NCBI GenBank assembly: GCA_903832395.1
Contig: CAILBF010000172.1
Span: forward strand, 1-6,348
Length of the DNA stretch: 6,348 nucleotides
Source: an uncultured Actinomycetes bacterium
GTDB lineage: Bacteria; Actinomycetota; Actinomycetes; Nanopelagicales; Nanopelagicaceae
Direction of reading: 5' to 3'
Position 1 is the first letter of the stretch; every line of letters begins with the position of its first letter. This document shows positions 5,462 through 6,348 of the stretch, one piece after another. The position numbers were made by a program, and so were the translations under genes. The notes below the pieces were generated by a model, which saw only the letters and a program-made list of their open reading frames with translations, was not told where the DNA came from and did no database searches.

Positions 5462-6348
5462 ATCGCGACCTCTAAAGTTTCTAAACATCTGCATCGAATC
5501 AATTGATCCACCTCGGCCAAGCAAAGTATCCCTAAAGTGCTCGCCATTCTTACGTAGCAGGCCACCATTTTCCTTAAACCAATCAACGGTATCGGCATCT
5601 AAAACCTCAGACCAGATATAGCCGTAATAGCCCGCGGAGTAACCCCCGTCAAAGATATGAGAGAAGTACGTCGAGCGATAACGCGTAGGAACTGGCGCAA
5701 AATCTAAACCATAATCGGCCAGAGCTTTAACCTCGAAGGCTTCGACATCATTAATCTTTTCAGCCTCTTCACTTGTTAATGAGTGCCACGCTAGATCTAG
5801 AACTGCGGCAGCTAAATAACTTGTCGTTGAAAAACCCTCATTGAAAGTCGATGCCGCATTCAAACTATCAATCCACTCTTGTGGCATGAGCTCGCCAGTT
5901 TCATAATGGCGCGCGTAGTTATTGAGCACTTCCGGCCACATAATCCACATCTCATTTACTTGAGATGGGAACTCAACAAAGTCACGTTGAACTGCGGTAC
6001 CTGACACGCGTGGATATTTAACTTGGGACAACATGCCATGGAGGGCATGACCGAACTCGTGAAATAAAGTTGTTGTGAAATCAAGAGTTAATAGCGCTGG
6101 TTGGCCAGGCGGCGGTTTAGGAATATTGAGGTTATTGACCACAACTGGAAGTTGATTGAGCAAGAAGTTCTGCTTAACCAATGAATTCATCCATGCGCCA
6201 CCGCGTTTTGAATCACGAGTAAAGAAATCCCCAATGAAAAGTGCAAGTGGAGTGCCATCTTCATTACTAACCTCAAATGCTCTGGCCTCCGGGTGGTAAG
6301 TAACTAAGTCTGGGCGCTCTTTAAATGTAATTCCGAAGAGCTTATTGG
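5420..6348 (-). CDS. M3-family zinc metallopeptidase (peptidyl-dipeptidase Dcp/oligopeptidase A-like), 5' partial
   Basis: The frame stays open to the right edge, so 308 C-terminal residues are seen of a protein that is usually about 680 long. The apparent ATG at 6188-6190 is internal: the upstream frame encodes GTPLALFIGDFFTRDSKRGGAW, which shortens to the family's 'yfDlyaR..KrgGAw' pattern. The catalytic zinc motif HEFGHALHG begins at 6061 (HEFGH encoded by 6047-6061), supplying two His ligands and the catalytic Glu. The third ligand is the Glu of FPSQVNE, codon 5951-5953. GGYSAGYYGYIWSEVLDAD near the C-terminus is also conserved. These enzymes degrade short peptides in the cytoplasm (or periplasm in some bacteria). 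Dcp removes C-terminal dipeptides and OpdA cuts internally. Which one this is cannot be settled from this part, though GYYGYIWSEVLDAD favours the Dcp/OpdA branch over PepF. The gene converges on and overlaps DUF167. Confidence 0.93.
   Translation of the reverse strand, partial: NKLFGITFKERPDLVTYHPEARAFEVSNEDGTPLALFIGDFFTRDSKRGGAWMNSLVKQNFLLNQLPVVVNNLNIPKPPPGQPALLTLDFTTTLFHEFGHALHGMLSQVKYPRVSGTAVQRDFVEFPSQVNEMWIMWPEVLNNYARHYETGELMPQEWIDSLNAASTFNEGFSTTSYLAAAVLDLAWHSLTSEEAEKINDVEAFEVKALADYGLDFAPVPTRYRSTYFSHIFDGGYSAGYYGYIWSEVLDADTVDWFKENGGLLRKNGEHFRDTLLGRGGSIDSMQMFRNFRGRDSKIEPLLKRRGLL

Noticed and set aside
6188..6190. ATG as the start of the minus-strand peptidase
   Set aside because: The frame upstream to the window edge encodes typical M3 peptidase sequence, including the stretch ending KRGGAW, so the ATG is internal.
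1..6348. Mobile element, CRISPR array, defence island or RNA gene
   Set aside because: No transposase or integrase motif, no regularly spaced repeat, no terminal inverted repeats and no tRNA-like or rRNA sequence was seen; nearly all bases are accounted for by core-type genes.

Overview
The window looks like a piece of a streamlined, lower-GC actinobacterial chromosome. The neighbourhood is actinobacterial: purF-purM, a DUF3073 protein, a BldC-type regulator and a DUF5302 protein lie in an order that recalls the purF-purM-(DUF3073)-bldC region of Streptomyces and mycobacteria. Sampled lines have a GC content of roughly 30-50%, far below Streptomyces. Only about 155 of 6348 bases lie outside genes. 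This fits freshwater planktonic Actinobacteria of the acI/Nanopelagicales type, but that placement is an inference from composition and gene content, not a proof.

Layout, left to right. Positions 1-2235 hold the 3' part of purF and a complete purM, joined stop-to-start (TAAATG), giving two steps of purine synthesis. Positions 2241-3611 encode a multi-pass membrane protein with the hallmarks of a GT-C (ArnT/PMT-like) glycosyltransferase. Its ribosome-binding site lies inside the end of purM. After a 42-base gap comes a 58-residue DUF3073 protein (3654-3830) with a near-perfect Shine-Dalgarno sequence. It overlaps a 271-residue protein of unknown function by four bases (GTGA). A 93-base gap, the largest in the window, precedes bldC, which begins with TTG. 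Next come a DUF5302 protein and a DUF167/YggU protein, again joined stop-to-start (TAAGTG). The 3' end of DUF167 overlaps, tail to tail, the end of a minus-strand M3-family zinc metallopeptidase gene that runs off the right edge.

How it works together: purF and purM catalyse the first and fifth steps of IMP synthesis and are clearly co-transcribed, probably with the membrane glycosyltransferase. DUF3073 and the unknown protein look translationally coupled. bldC, DUF5302 and DUF167 form a second compact transcription unit.

I found no mobile element, CRISPR array, tRNA, rRNA or recognisable defence or toxin system. Most of the window is ordinary core genome. The items worth a second look are the unknown gene coupled to DUF3073, the glycosyltransferase placed after purM, and the retained developmental-type regulator BldC in an apparently streamlined organism.
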